Positions 24,362 to 31,805 of a stretch of DNA of 64,000 nt are shown here, piece by piece. Below the pieces are notes generated by a model. The model was not told the DNA's origin and ran no database searches. It was given only the letters and a program-made list of their open reading frames with translations. Both the position numbers and the translations under genes were made by a program. The DNA is taken from assembly GCF_040024445.1 (NCBI RefSeq), contig NZ_CP157276.1:5332001-5396000 (forward strand), read 5' to 3'. How positions within the stretch are numbered: position 1 is the first letter of the stretch; each line of letters starts with the position of its first letter. The DNA comes from Prescottella soli (GTDB taxonomy: Bacteria > Actinomycetota > Actinomycetes > Mycobacteriales > Mycobacteriaceae).

Positions 24362-24820
24362 ATGCGGCTTCCATCGTTCTGGTCCCTTGCCCTCGAGGAC
24401 ATCCCGCGCCCGGATTTCGTGGATGTCGTGGCAGCGCCACTTCCGCCGGGCGCCACCGACGATCCGCGCGTGTGGGCGGAGACGGTGTTCGCCGTCGGCT
24501 CGAGCCCGATCTGGATCCGTCTCGCCTTTGCGGTGCGGCAGTTGCTGGTTCCGCTGATCGGTGTGCCCCGCGGTGGCCGCGACATTTTCGCTGTGTCGCG
24601 TGTGCAGGACGGGGAGGCGTTGATCTCCGTCGACGACCGACACCTCGATTTCCGGGCCGGCGTCGCGGTCGATGCCGAGGCGGGACTCGTCCGCGTGACA
24701 ACGGTTGTGCGCCTGAGGGGCTGGCGCGGACGCGTCTATTTCGCGCCGGTCCGTGTCGTCCACCCGGTGGTCGTGATGTCGATGCTGCGCCGGGCATGCA
24801 CGAGGCTGGCGCCGCGCTAG
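24362..24820 (+). CDS. DUF2867-like protein
   Basis: 152 codons from ATG 24362 (MRLPSFWSLALEDIPRPDF). The pattern WAETVFAVGSSPIWIRLAFAVRQ, quoted in pieces, then FAVSRVQDGEALISVDDRHLDF, VTTVVRLRGWRGRVYFAPVR and HPVVVMSMLRRA at the C-terminus matches the DUF2867 group of START/SRPBCC-like proteins. The family has no settled function but resembles small lipid- or ligand-binding folds. A TTG at 24311 would give a longer form, but the residues before MRLPS do not resemble the family. Confidence 0.72.
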   Translation: MRLPSFWSLALEDIPRPDFVDVVAAPLPPGATDDPRVWAETVFAVGSSPIWIRLAFAVRQLLVPLIGVPRGGRDIFAVSRVQDGEALISVDDRHLDFRAGVAVDAEAGLVRVTTVVRLRGWRGRVYFAPVRVVHPVVVMSMLRRACTRLAPR

Positions 24821-25022
24821 CGCAATACGGGGCGCCGCGATCCACGTCGGCGGCCGACGGCGTGTCTGACCAACGCCGGGTCCGGGCGCTGACCGCGAAC
24901 AGCTTCACCCGCAACGGTTCACATGTGTGTCACACACGGCCCCGTTCGGTCCGTCAAGGTTTGGTGTCGGGTGAGATGCCGCCATGTCGGGGCCGCGGGA
25001 CTCGGCGTGATCCGAACCGGGC

Positions 25023-25565
25023 TCAGCGACCGAAGAGGCGGCCGAAGAACCCGTCCCTGCCCGACGCGAGCGGCGCCCACTCGAGGTTCCACAGCTCCTC
25101 GACCGTGATCCCGGCAAGGCGGCAGGCGAACTCCAGGTGCGCGTCCTCCGGGTCGTCCTCGGTCTCGAAAACCGCCTCGGCGTCGAGCGGGGCCCCGAGG
25201 TCTTCGGCGATCTCGCGCTCGGCGAGCACTCGGAGGCGAGGGTCGTCGCCGAACGACTGGACCGCGTAGACGTCGCTCGTGCCACCGAGGGTGACGAGCA
25301 CCGTTCCCGTGGGCGGCTCGGAGAGCTGCGGAAGCCGCTGGAGATCGAGACCTGGATCCACGAGCAGCACGTGCGCGCCGATCTGCGCGGCCGACGGGCC
25401 GGCCGCGGTGCTGCGGCTCGCGCCGTCGAATTCGATCGTTGATTCGGCGTCAGCCCCGAAGGCAGAGAGGTCGGTGTTCGGCACGAAGCCCAGCATGAAG
25501 TTCATCGACATTTGTGACAGCGTAGTGACCGAGGGCGGCGGTTCCTCGGATCGGTCGCTGTTCAC
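25023..25565 (-). CDS. Hypothetical acidic cytoplasmic protein
   Basis: 180 codons from GTG 25565; ATG codons at 25511 and 25505 are alternative starts. No signal peptide or membrane segment. The protein is acidic with alternating beta-strand-like segments (HVLLVDPGLDLQRLPQL, VLVTLGGTSDVYAVQSF) and a closing helix ending DGFFGRLFGR. No family is recognised. It lies 57 bp downstream of the methyltransferase gene on the same strand, so the two may be co-transcribed. Confidence 0.6.
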   Translation of the reverse strand: MNSDRSEEPPPSVTTLSQMSMNFMLGFVPNTDLSAFGADAESTIEFDGASRSTAAGPSAAQIGAHVLLVDPGLDLQRLPQLSEPPTGTVLVTLGGTSDVYAVQSFGDDPRLRVLAEREIAEDLGAPLDAEAVFETEDDPEDAHLEFACRLAGITVEELWNLEWAPLASGRDGFFGRLFGR

Positions 25566-25622
25566 CGCGCGCAGGCCGCGCGTCTCGAGGAAGGCGGCGA
25601 GCCGCCTGTTGGTGAGCGCGAC

Positions 25623-26444
25623 TCAGAAGGCGAAGCGGTTCAGCACGTCGAAATTCCGCACCGGTGTGGCGTTGACCAGCCGCCACAGCAACCGGACCGG
25701 CTTCGAGGGAATGCGTTCGAAGCGCGCTCCCACAGCGCCTCGATCGAGGAGGCGCAGCCGCGGATTCCAGCGCTCCATCTCGCGGGCGTCGCGGATGCCC
25801 CACTTGACGATGCCCTTGGTGAACATCTTCGACAGCCGCGGCCCCAACGGGGACAGCGTGTCGAAGACGAGTTCGCCGCTGCCGAACCGATCCGTCAGGC
25901 GCTGCAGTAGCGCCCGCACGTCGGGCTCGGTGAGATACATGAGTAGTCCCTCCGCGACCATCAGCATCGGGTGATCGGTGGGTATGTCATCGAGCCACGC
26001 CTCGTCCGTCACCGACGAGCCGATCGTGCGGTAGCCGGCGCGGTCGTCGTAGAGCCTGCGGCGCAATGCGATCACATTGGGCTGATCGACGTCGAACCAC
26101 TGCACGGTCGCGGGCGGATGCAGGCGGGAAGCCCGGGCGTCCATTCCGCAGCCGAGGTGCAATATCACGGCATCCGGATGGCGGCTGAGGAAGTCGGCGC
26201 TCCAGTCGTCGATCTGTTTGGCGCGCATGGCCACCAGATACTGGTTGAATGCGGGCCGCATGTGGCGACGCATTCGGGCCCAGTCGTAGTCGATCCGGTC
26301 CACCGCGTCGGCGGCCGCTTCATCTCCGAGAATAGGTGCTGGCGAATGACTTTCGTACGACCGCAGGTACAGCGTGCACAGGTTCGTCCACTCCACCGAT
26401 CCCCAGCGCACGTCGCTGAAGTCGACCTTGTCCATCGAAGTCAT
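25623..26444 (-). CDS. SAM-dependent O-methyltransferase (LCMT/Tcm-like)
   Basis: 273 codons from ATG 26444, which follows AGAAGG. The SAM site is VILHLGCGMDARASRL followed by VQWFDVDQPNVI, and the downstream block is HPMLMVAEGLLMYLTEPDV, as in the leucine carboxyl methyltransferase superfamily. It belongs to the same broad superfamily as the gene at 19723 but to a different branch (the ERIPSKPVRLLWRLVNATP region). Substrate unknown; polyketide or lipid carboxylates are plausible. An in-frame stretch upstream to 26804 does not look like protein. Confidence 0.85.
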   Translation of the reverse strand: MTSMDKVDFSDVRWGSVEWTNLCTLYLRSYESHSPAPILGDEAAADAVDRIDYDWARMRRHMRPAFNQYLVAMRAKQIDDWSADFLSRHPDAVILHLGCGMDARASRLHPPATVQWFDVDQPNVIALRRRLYDDRAGYRTIGSSVTDEAWLDDIPTDHPMLMVAEGLLMYLTEPDVRALLQRLTDRFGSGELVFDTLSPLGPRLSKMFTKGIVKWGIRDAREMERWNPRLRLLDRGAVGARFERIPSKPVRLLWRLVNATPVRNFDVLNRFAF

Positions 26445-26769
26445 GGCTGCCTTCTTCTGGCCCGGTGCCAGTCCGTATCCGTAGTTGCTGGTAGTAGCAA
26501 GTATGGACGCCGAACCGCAGAAGTCGCCGAAGTCCTCGACATGCGCCCGCTGTTCGGCGCGACGAGCGCCGGCACCCGGTGCCGCGATTGTGTCGATTGC
26601 CTGCGCTGGAACCGACTCGCGGGGGACCGAGTCGCGGCATCGGTCGCGGCCCTCGTCCTTCCACTCTGCTCGGTCGCCGCGGCGGCGAACCCGCCTCAGA
26701 TCCCGGCGACGACGACCACGATGTTCCAGGTCTCGGTGCGCTTCGTCGTGGGATGCGTGGGCAGTACCT
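26445..26769. other. Region between the methyltransferase and the IS110 remnant
   Basis: No intact gene. On the plus strand around 26630-26760 one frame reads like a secretion signal plus Thr-rich segment (VAASVAALVLPLCSVAAAA, then IPATTTTMFQ). It has no convincing start and runs into the transposase remnant, so it may be the front of a secreted-protein gene cut off by the element. The promoter of the minus-strand methyltransferase must also lie here. Confidence 0.35.
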
Positions 26770-27154
26770 TTGTTGAAGATCCCTGGCGTCGGCACGGTGA
26801 CCACCGCACGGCTTCGCGCGCACCGGGAACCCCTCCCGGCTCCCGAACGAATCCGCGTTCGGGAACTACACCGGCACCGCGCCCGTCGAGATCGCCAGCG
26901 CCGACAAGCAGCGCCACCGGCTCTCTCGCAGCGGCGACCGAATGCTCAACTCGGCCATCCATATTGTCGCCGTCACCCAGGCCCGGACACCCAGCAGCGA
27001 CGGCTACGCCTACCACCGGCGGAAGATGGCCGAGGGCAAGACATCGCGCGAGGCGATGCACTGCCTCAAACGGCAAGTCGCGAAGCGACTCTGGCGCACG
27101 ATGCGAGACGATCAGCTCGCGAGGCTGGCTATGCAGTCGGCTGATGCTGCGTGA
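26770..27154 (+). mobile_element. 3' remnant of an IS110-family transposase, frameshifted
   Basis: The conserved C-terminal domain of IS110/IS902 transposases is readable in two frames. LLKIPGVGTVTTARL occupies one frame from 26770. A shift near 26820 then leads to TGNPSRLPNESAFGNYTGTAP, quoted in part, followed by VEIASADKQRHRLSRSGDR, MLNSAIHIVAVTQ, GYAYHRRKMAEGKTSREAM and CLKRQ, with the stop at 27154. The N-terminal DEDD catalytic half is absent, so the element cannot move by itself. Confidence 0.82.
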
Positions 27155-27560
27155 AGATCTGCGACGTTGATGCCGCCGCCGAGGAAATACGGTGTCATGC
27201 ATTGGAGTTCACGTCTGTTCGGGACAAATGTGGGGATCGGGTAGGACACGGTTGCGCGCATCTGGCGCGAGTACGGAGACTACGCGGCCGCCCCGAACGC
27301 GCATCGTCCTCGAGACCGGCCATGGCGATCGCGACCGGAAAGGTGACCGGGATCTGCCGGCCCCGAATCCGGGGAAACAGCCGTTTTCGAGATCAGTTCT
27401 TCGCTGGCGGGTTGTTACGATGCCGCCCAGCTGGACTTCGGTCTGGTGTCCTCGATGTTCTTCGGTATGGCGGCACCCTCGTCTGCGGTTGCCTCGCTGC
27501 GGTGACCGATCGGGTCGACACCACAGGACGTGGCGCCGGCCCGAAAGGCAGTGCGCTGAA
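27155..27560. other. 406-bp stretch without a gene
   Basis: Follows the transposase remnant. Short open frames on the plus strand have no ribosome site and no coherent residue composition. The right end of the lost IS would be expected here, but IS110 elements lack long inverted repeats and no end could be defined. Confidence 0.4.
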
Positions 27561-27875
27561 TCAAACCACGGAGCCGAACATCAGGTTTCCTAAAGCGAGG
27601 TCCAGAGCGGTGATCGGTTGATGGGGGCACGGGCCTGGCAGGTCCCCGGTTGAGACGCCGCCAGTGTCCTCCCAACACTTAGTGATCTCCTGCTCGGTAA
27701 AGGTCCGGTTGAACCAATTGGCCTCCCAGAGGGTAGCGGAACCCGACTGGACGTAGCTGCTGCCTGCGGGAAGGCTCCCGCCTCCGACGGAGTCTTGGGC
27801 GTGGGCGACTGCCGGGGCTGCGGCCAGGAATAGCCCTGCGGTCAGGATTGCGGATCGGGTCAAGGTGAGTCGCAT
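27561..27875 (-). CDS. Small secreted protein, unknown function
   Basis: 104 codons from ATG 27875, with AGGAAG upstream. A clear signal peptide (MRLTLTRSAILTAGLFLAAA ... AVAHAQ) gives a mature protein of about 78 residues. It contains two cysteines (KCWEDTGG and GPCPHQ) that could form one disulfide, an aromatic WEANWFNRTF segment, and an uncharged C-terminal tail ALDLALGNLMFGSVV. No family is recognised. It reads toward the IS110 remnant. Confidence 0.65.
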   Translation of the reverse strand: MRLTLTRSAILTAGLFLAAAPAVAHAQDSVGGGSLPAGSSYVQSGSATLWEANWFNRTFTEQEITKCWEDTGGVSTGDLPGPCPHQPITALDLALGNLMFGSVV

Positions 27876-28470
27876 GTTGGTCAGCTTCCTAGGTAGCCGG
27901 AATTGGGGGCGTATCCAAAGTTGCGCAAGGACAAGTTTGCGCCCACCCCGCCGGTGAATGAGCGGGCAATCTCAGCGAGGTTGGACTGGGAGTTCATCGC
28001 CATAGTGTCTCGAATCCACGGAATTCATGGGGGCATTCGCGACATTCGTCAGAGCGAGATATCGACGCGGCCCGACTTTGGCGCAGAACGGTGCGGGTCG
28101 ACGCTTCCCTCTTCGACCCGCACGGCGCGGAGGGCCGGTCACGCAAGCGATCAAGCCCGCGTAGCAATCAATTGGGAACCTTCGGGCGACGAGATATGCA
28201 GCGTCATCCACGAGCCTTTGCAGGCGGCTAGTGCCGTGCTCATCGCGCAGGAAGGCCAGATCGTGGTCACCTCACCGGATACCCCTGTGTGTGTCTGATC
28301 CGTTCGATGGGTATGTCCTGACCATTGCGCAGACCCGATTCCGCGACGACGAAGGTCTGGCTCGGCTCGATCACCTCGAGCCGGTAGGCCCGCACCTGGC
28401 CGGGCTACTACAGTATGTAGTACAGTCTTGATCGCGCAACCGCGCAACGACATTCGGATGAGGAGTAGTT
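27876..28470. other. 595-bp stretch with possible decayed gene and an operator-like palindrome
   Basis: No intact gene is supported. On the plus strand around 28150-28430 two overlapping frames give protein-like residues (WEPSGDEICSVIHEPLQAA then, one frame away, DGYVLTIAQTRFRDDEGL), as would a small gene broken by a frameshift near 28290. The right end holds the palindrome at 28406-28422 upstream of a small peptide gene. Confidence 0.35.
28406..28422. promoter_or_regulatory. Perfect palindrome upstream of a 42-residue peptide gene
   Basis: tactaca-gta-tgtagta is a perfect 7-bp inverted repeat with a 3-nt spacer, AT-rich against a GC-rich background, ending 48 bp before the peptide start. 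The TACA...TGTA core recalls BlaI/MecI/CopY-type operators, although those normally have a 2-nt spacer. It is a likely regulator binding site; the regulator is not identified. Confidence 0.55.
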
Positions 28471-28599
28471 ATGGGTTCTTCTGATGCAGACCTCGCGTTG
28501 ATCAAGCAGATTCAGCCTGTCGTCAGTGGCGTCGGCGGCGTGCTCTCGGGCATCGCTGCGCTGCTCGGCCTGGTCGGCGCGCTCGCCGCCTTCAGCTGA
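28471..28599 (+). CDS. 42-residue hydrophobic peptide
   Basis: ATG 28471 follows a good AGGAG site. The product starts MGSSDADLALIKQIQP and continues as a Gly/Ala/Leu/Val-rich amphipathic or membrane helix ending GLVGALAAFS. It has no signal peptidase site and no cysteine. The upstream palindrome and two downstream hairpins make a self-contained transcription unit. Size and pattern (short charged N-terminus, Gly-rich hydrophobic C-terminus) resemble small porin or modulin-like peptides of mycolate-containing bacteria; a type I toxin peptide is another option. The function is unproven. Confidence 0.62.
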   Translation: MGSSDADLALIKQIQPVVSGVGGVLSGIAALLGLVGALAAFS

Positions 28600-28633
28600 G
28601 AAGTTGACTTCACGTCTGACGCTGAAGTTCTAG

Positions 28634-28652
28634 CGCCCCGCTCGTCGGGGCG
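28634..28652 (+). terminator. Hairpin after the 42-residue peptide
   Basis: cgccccg (28634-28640) pairs with cggggcg (28646-28652) around ctcgt, 35 bases after the stop codon. Confidence 0.6.
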
Positions 28653-28661
28653 TAGGGGTCT

Positions 28662-28712
28662 CTGAAGGCCGTTGCCGCACCCAGCTTGTCGGGGCGTGGC
28701 AACGGCCTTCAG
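28662..28712. terminator. Long stem, probable bidirectional terminator
   Basis: A perfect 15-bp inverted repeat, ctgaaggccgttgcc (28662-28676) with its complement at 28698-28712, encloses a 21-nt loop. It lies between the plus-strand peptide gene and the minus-strand frameshifted gene, so it can serve both. Confidence 0.7.
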
Positions 28713-28803
28713 TGCGTCATCGACCCTTGTCGTGATTCCTTTCCTGACCAGGGCGCGGTACCGGTTCGGGTCGGGCGCGACGGGCCGGCGAGAGTCATGG
28801 GGG

Positions 28804-29170
28804 TCAGGGCCCGCCGGACAGTGAGTAGCTGACGTAGCGGTCTCCCCATTTCAGGTAGGCGCTGGTCGTCGCTCGGCCCCGGATGGTGTCGTTCTGGAAC
28901 TGGTAGATGGGGTGGCGGGGTGGGAGGTAGCCGACGAGTTCGAGAGTGTAGTGATCGGACAGCTGCCGTTGGCGTTGGTCGAGTTTCTTCGCGGGTGAAG
29001 CTGCTGTCCGCGCTGAGAAGGTATGTCCGGCCGAGTGATTCGAGCCGTTCGGGTGGGGCGAAGATGTTGATGCGGCGGTACACGAACATCGTGTAGAGGA
29101 GCCCGGCGACGAGCACCGTAACGACGGCGACGGCTCCGATTCGGATTGTGCGGCGCGGCGTCAGGGGCAT
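28804..29170 (-). pseudogene. Frameshifted single-pass membrane protein gene
   Basis: The start (ATG 29170) encodes MPLTPRRTIRIGAVAVVTV, a membrane helix ending MFVYRR, and then FAPPERLESLGRTYLLSADS. Near 28983-28990 (gtttcttc) the coherent sequence changes frame and continues LDQRQRQLSDHYTLELVGYL, PPRHPIYQFQNDTIRG and YLKWGDRYVSYSLSGGP with a stop at 28804. Restoring one base gives a protein of about 121 residues: one membrane anchor and a small external domain. The uninterrupted frame instead runs into Pro/Arg-rich nonsense to 28709. A genuine mutation and a sequencing error cannot be told apart here. No family is recognised. Confidence 0.65.
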
Positions 29171-29365
29171 GAGCCACGGTACAACGGCGATCTGACATGC
29201 GCGGACGTGTGTCCCGGCCGGGTGTGGCGGGTAGCTCGGGGCATTGGGAGGGGGACTGAATCTGCGCCGTGCCTGGACGGCATCCCAGCCTTCGGGCGTC
29301 CTCGTTTAACGCATCCGGATCGGAGGTATCCAAGGTCATGTCTGCACCGAACGGGAGGTCGGAGC

Positions 29366-30484
29366 ATGCCCCGTGGACGCGCTCGAGGAAGAGGGTCGGC
29401 GATCTCTCGCCGCGATTTCGGCAGGTTGAGCCTCGGAGCCGGTCTGGCCGGAGCCGCGGTGTCAACGTTCGGGGTGCGGCCCCGCCCACCGGGGCCGACC
29501 CCGGCCGACGTGGGATTGGTGCTCTCTCACGAGCAGTTCCGCACCGGTGAATTGGTGCAGTTCGCGGTGGCGGCCGAGCGGGCCGGGTTCGGGTACGTGT
29601 GGGCGAGTGACCATCTGCAGCCGTGGCAGGACAACCAGGGACACTCGATGTCGCCGTGGCTGACCCTGGCCCTGGTCTGCGACCGCACCCACGACATCCG
29701 TGTCGGTTCGGGTGTCACGTGCCCGACCTACCGGTACCACCCGTCCGTCGTCGCGCAGGCGTTCGCGTCCCTGGAAATCCTCGCGCCCGGTAGGACGTTC
29801 CTCGGGGTGGGGACGGGTGAAGCGGTCAACGAACAAGCGGGCACGGGTGAGTACGGTTCTTACCGCGAGCGCCACGACCGGCTGATCGAAGCCATAGCAC
29901 TGATCCGACGACTGTGGTCCGGTGAGCGGACGACCTTCGACGGCACGTATTTCCGGACCGACCAGCTCAAACTCTACGACCTGCCGGAACGGCCGCCGCC
30001 GATCCCGGTCGCGGCGGGAGGCCCGGTCAGCGCCCGCCTGGCCGGACGATACGGCGACGGGTGGATCACCCAGGCCGGGTCCGCACTGGATCCGGCGTTG
30101 CGGTCGGCCTTCGATGCGGGCGCACGAGCCGCCGGACGCGACCCGGCACTGCTGCCCATCTGGGCGGAGATGTTCACCGTGGTGGGCGATCAAGCGGAAG
30201 TCGACTACGGCGCGCAGCTGTGGCGGTTCACCGCGGCGGGCTCCGACCAGCCCAATCCGGTTGCGATCCAACAGTTTGCCGAGCAACATGCCACGCTGGC
30301 GGACGTCGAGCGCGCATGGGTGACCGGGCTCGACCCGGCAACGCACATCGCGGCGATCGATCGCCTCCACGACGCCGGCGTCGTTCCGTTCGTCCATTTC
30401 GCGCAGCGTCGTCCGGAAACTGCGATCGAGTTCTACGGCGCTCGGGTTCTGCCCTACCTGAAGCATCGGACGGTCGGCAGGTAG
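29366..30484 (+). CDS. Tat-exported F420-dependent dehydrogenase, FGD2/fHMAD-like (LLM superfamily)
   Basis: 372 codons from ATG 29366, preceded by GGAGGTCGGAG. The N-terminus carries a twin-arginine signal (SRRDFGRLSLGAGLAGAAVS). The luciferase-like barrel follows: DVGLVLSHEQFRTGELVQF, YVWASDHLQPWQ, VGSGVTCPTYRYHPSVVAQ, LGVGTGEAVNE. This matches the FGD2 family, whose mycobacterial member is an F420-dependent hydroxymycolic acid dehydrogenase that makes ketomycolates. The enzyme would fold with F420 in the cytoplasm, then be exported by Tat. Whether it acts on mycolates here is inference. The gene downstream encodes an LGFP-repeat protein. Confidence 0.87.
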   Translation: MPRGRARGRGSAISRRDFGRLSLGAGLAGAAVSTFGVRPRPPGPTPADVGLVLSHEQFRTGELVQFAVAAERAGFGYVWASDHLQPWQDNQGHSMSPWLTLALVCDRTHDIRVGSGVTCPTYRYHPSVVAQAFASLEILAPGRTFLGVGTGEAVNEQAGTGEYGSYRERHDRLIEAIALIRRLWSGERTTFDGTYFRTDQLKLYDLPERPPPIPVAAGGPVSARLAGRYGDGWITQAGSALDPALRSAFDAGARAAGRDPALLPIWAEMFTVVGDQAEVDYGAQLWRFTAAGSDQPNPVAIQQFAEQHATLADVERAWVTGLDPATHIAAIDRLHDAGVVPFVHFAQRRPETAIEFYGARVLPYLKHRTVGR

Positions 30485-30537
30485 CCGGACCACGACGACG
30501 TCGGGTGGCGTTCCTGGTTGGCTTGCGTTAGAGGGCG

Positions 30538-31731
30538 GTGGCGGGTGCGGAGATGCGGGCAATGTTCGTGAAGAACCTGACCGGCGGCGGCCGGACGGGC
30601 TCGTGGGGCGTCGGCGGGACCGATCTCGCGTTTCCGGTGCGGTTGTCGGATGGGCGGTTCGGGTTCTTCTGCGGGGACACGTTCGAGTCGGAGTTCCCGG
30701 GTGGGCCTGGGTGGCGGAGCCCGGTGATGTTGCGTTCGACGACCACGAACCTCGATGCCGGGATCGTGTTCTCGTCGGCCGCCGGCGGCAGCTACGCGCA
30801 GGAGATCCTGCCGAACGCGCACGACACCCGCGAGCTGCCGAACCGGGAGTTGCCGGGCACCGAGTTCACCGTGATCCCTGGGGACGCGGTCACGATCGGC
30901 TCGCGCACCTATCTGTCGGTGATGAGCGTGCATTCGTGGTCCTCGCGGAACTGGTCGACGAACTTCACCTACCTCGCCTACTCCGACGACAACGGGGAGA
31001 ACTGGAACCTGAGCCCGGCACGGTGGGACAACCAGTTCGGTGCACTGAATCAGATGTGGACGATGGAACGCTTCGGCGGCTACGTCTACGTCATCTCCAC
31101 TGCGTTCGGCCGCAACAAGTCGGCCGGCATGATCCTGCGCCGGGTCCCGGAGCGGCGGATCCTCCACCCGGCCGCCTACGAAGGCTGGGGCTGGATGTCC
31201 GAGACCGGCTGGGGGTGGGGGAATTCCTCGACCCCGATCCTGCCCGGCCCGGTAGGGGAGATGTGCCTGCGCTACGTCCAGGGCACGTGGGTCCTCGCGT
31301 ACTTCGACCCCGCCGCGTATGCGATCGTCACCCGCACCGCGGCGGCGGTCGGCGGGGTGTGGTCCGATCCGGTCGTCCAGGTCGAGGGCGGCGCCTGGGG
31401 TGCCGACGACGGCACCTATGCGCAGATCTACGGCGGCTACATCCACCCCGAGTCCACCTTGGACAACCTGCATTTGATCGTCTCCCAATGGAACACCGCC
31501 AGCGGTACGCCGTATCACGCGATGCAGTTCCGCACGACGATCGAACCCGCCGCCCCCGTCCTGGCCGTCCACGGCCCCATTGGCGCCCGCTACCGCGAGA
31601 TCGGTGCAGAGACAGGGCCTCTCGGCCACGCCACGACGAACGAGTACGGCCTCGCCGGGGGCAGAGTCCAGGACTTCGAGCACGGTCGGATCTACCGGCT
31701 CCCCACTACCGGGGCAGTCCACGAGATGTGA
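30538..31731 (+). CDS. DUF4185 domain protein with C-terminal LGFP repeat
   Basis: 397 codons from GTG 30538 (ATG 30553, after GGAG, is an alternative). The body matches the DUF4185 five-bladed propeller-like fold (FCGDTFESEFPG, TYLSVMSVHSWSSRNW, YLAYSDDNGENW, PVGEMCLRYVQGTWVLAYFD). The last 45 residues hold an LGFP-type repeat (GAETGPLGHATTNEYG ... GGRVQDFEHGRIY), a module thought to help bind cell-wall glycan. Members are normally secreted, yet there is no signal peptide, and an in-frame stop codon at 30529-30531 rules out an upstream extension. Either the export signal was lost or the protein acts inside the cell. It follows the FGD2-like gene by 53 bp. Confidence 0.82.
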   Translation: MAGAEMRAMFVKNLTGGGRTGSWGVGGTDLAFPVRLSDGRFGFFCGDTFESEFPGGPGWRSPVMLRSTTTNLDAGIVFSSAAGGSYAQEILPNAHDTRELPNRELPGTEFTVIPGDAVTIGSRTYLSVMSVHSWSSRNWSTNFTYLAYSDDNGENWNLSPARWDNQFGALNQMWTMERFGGYVYVISTAFGRNKSAGMILRRVPERRILHPAAYEGWGWMSETGWGWGNSSTPILPGPVGEMCLRYVQGTWVLAYFDPAAYAIVTRTAAAVGGVWSDPVVQVEGGAWGADDGTYAQIYGGYIHPESTLDNLHLIVSQWNTASGTPYHAMQFRTTIEPAAPVLAVHGPIGARYREIGAETGPLGHATTNEYGLAGGRVQDFEHGRIYRLPTTGAVHEM

Positions 31732-31805
31732 TTAGGTCCGCGCCCTCGTCCCGGTGTGCGGGTTTTCAGGGTGTTCCCTGATGTGTCGGACCGCTGTGGG
31801 CGGCG

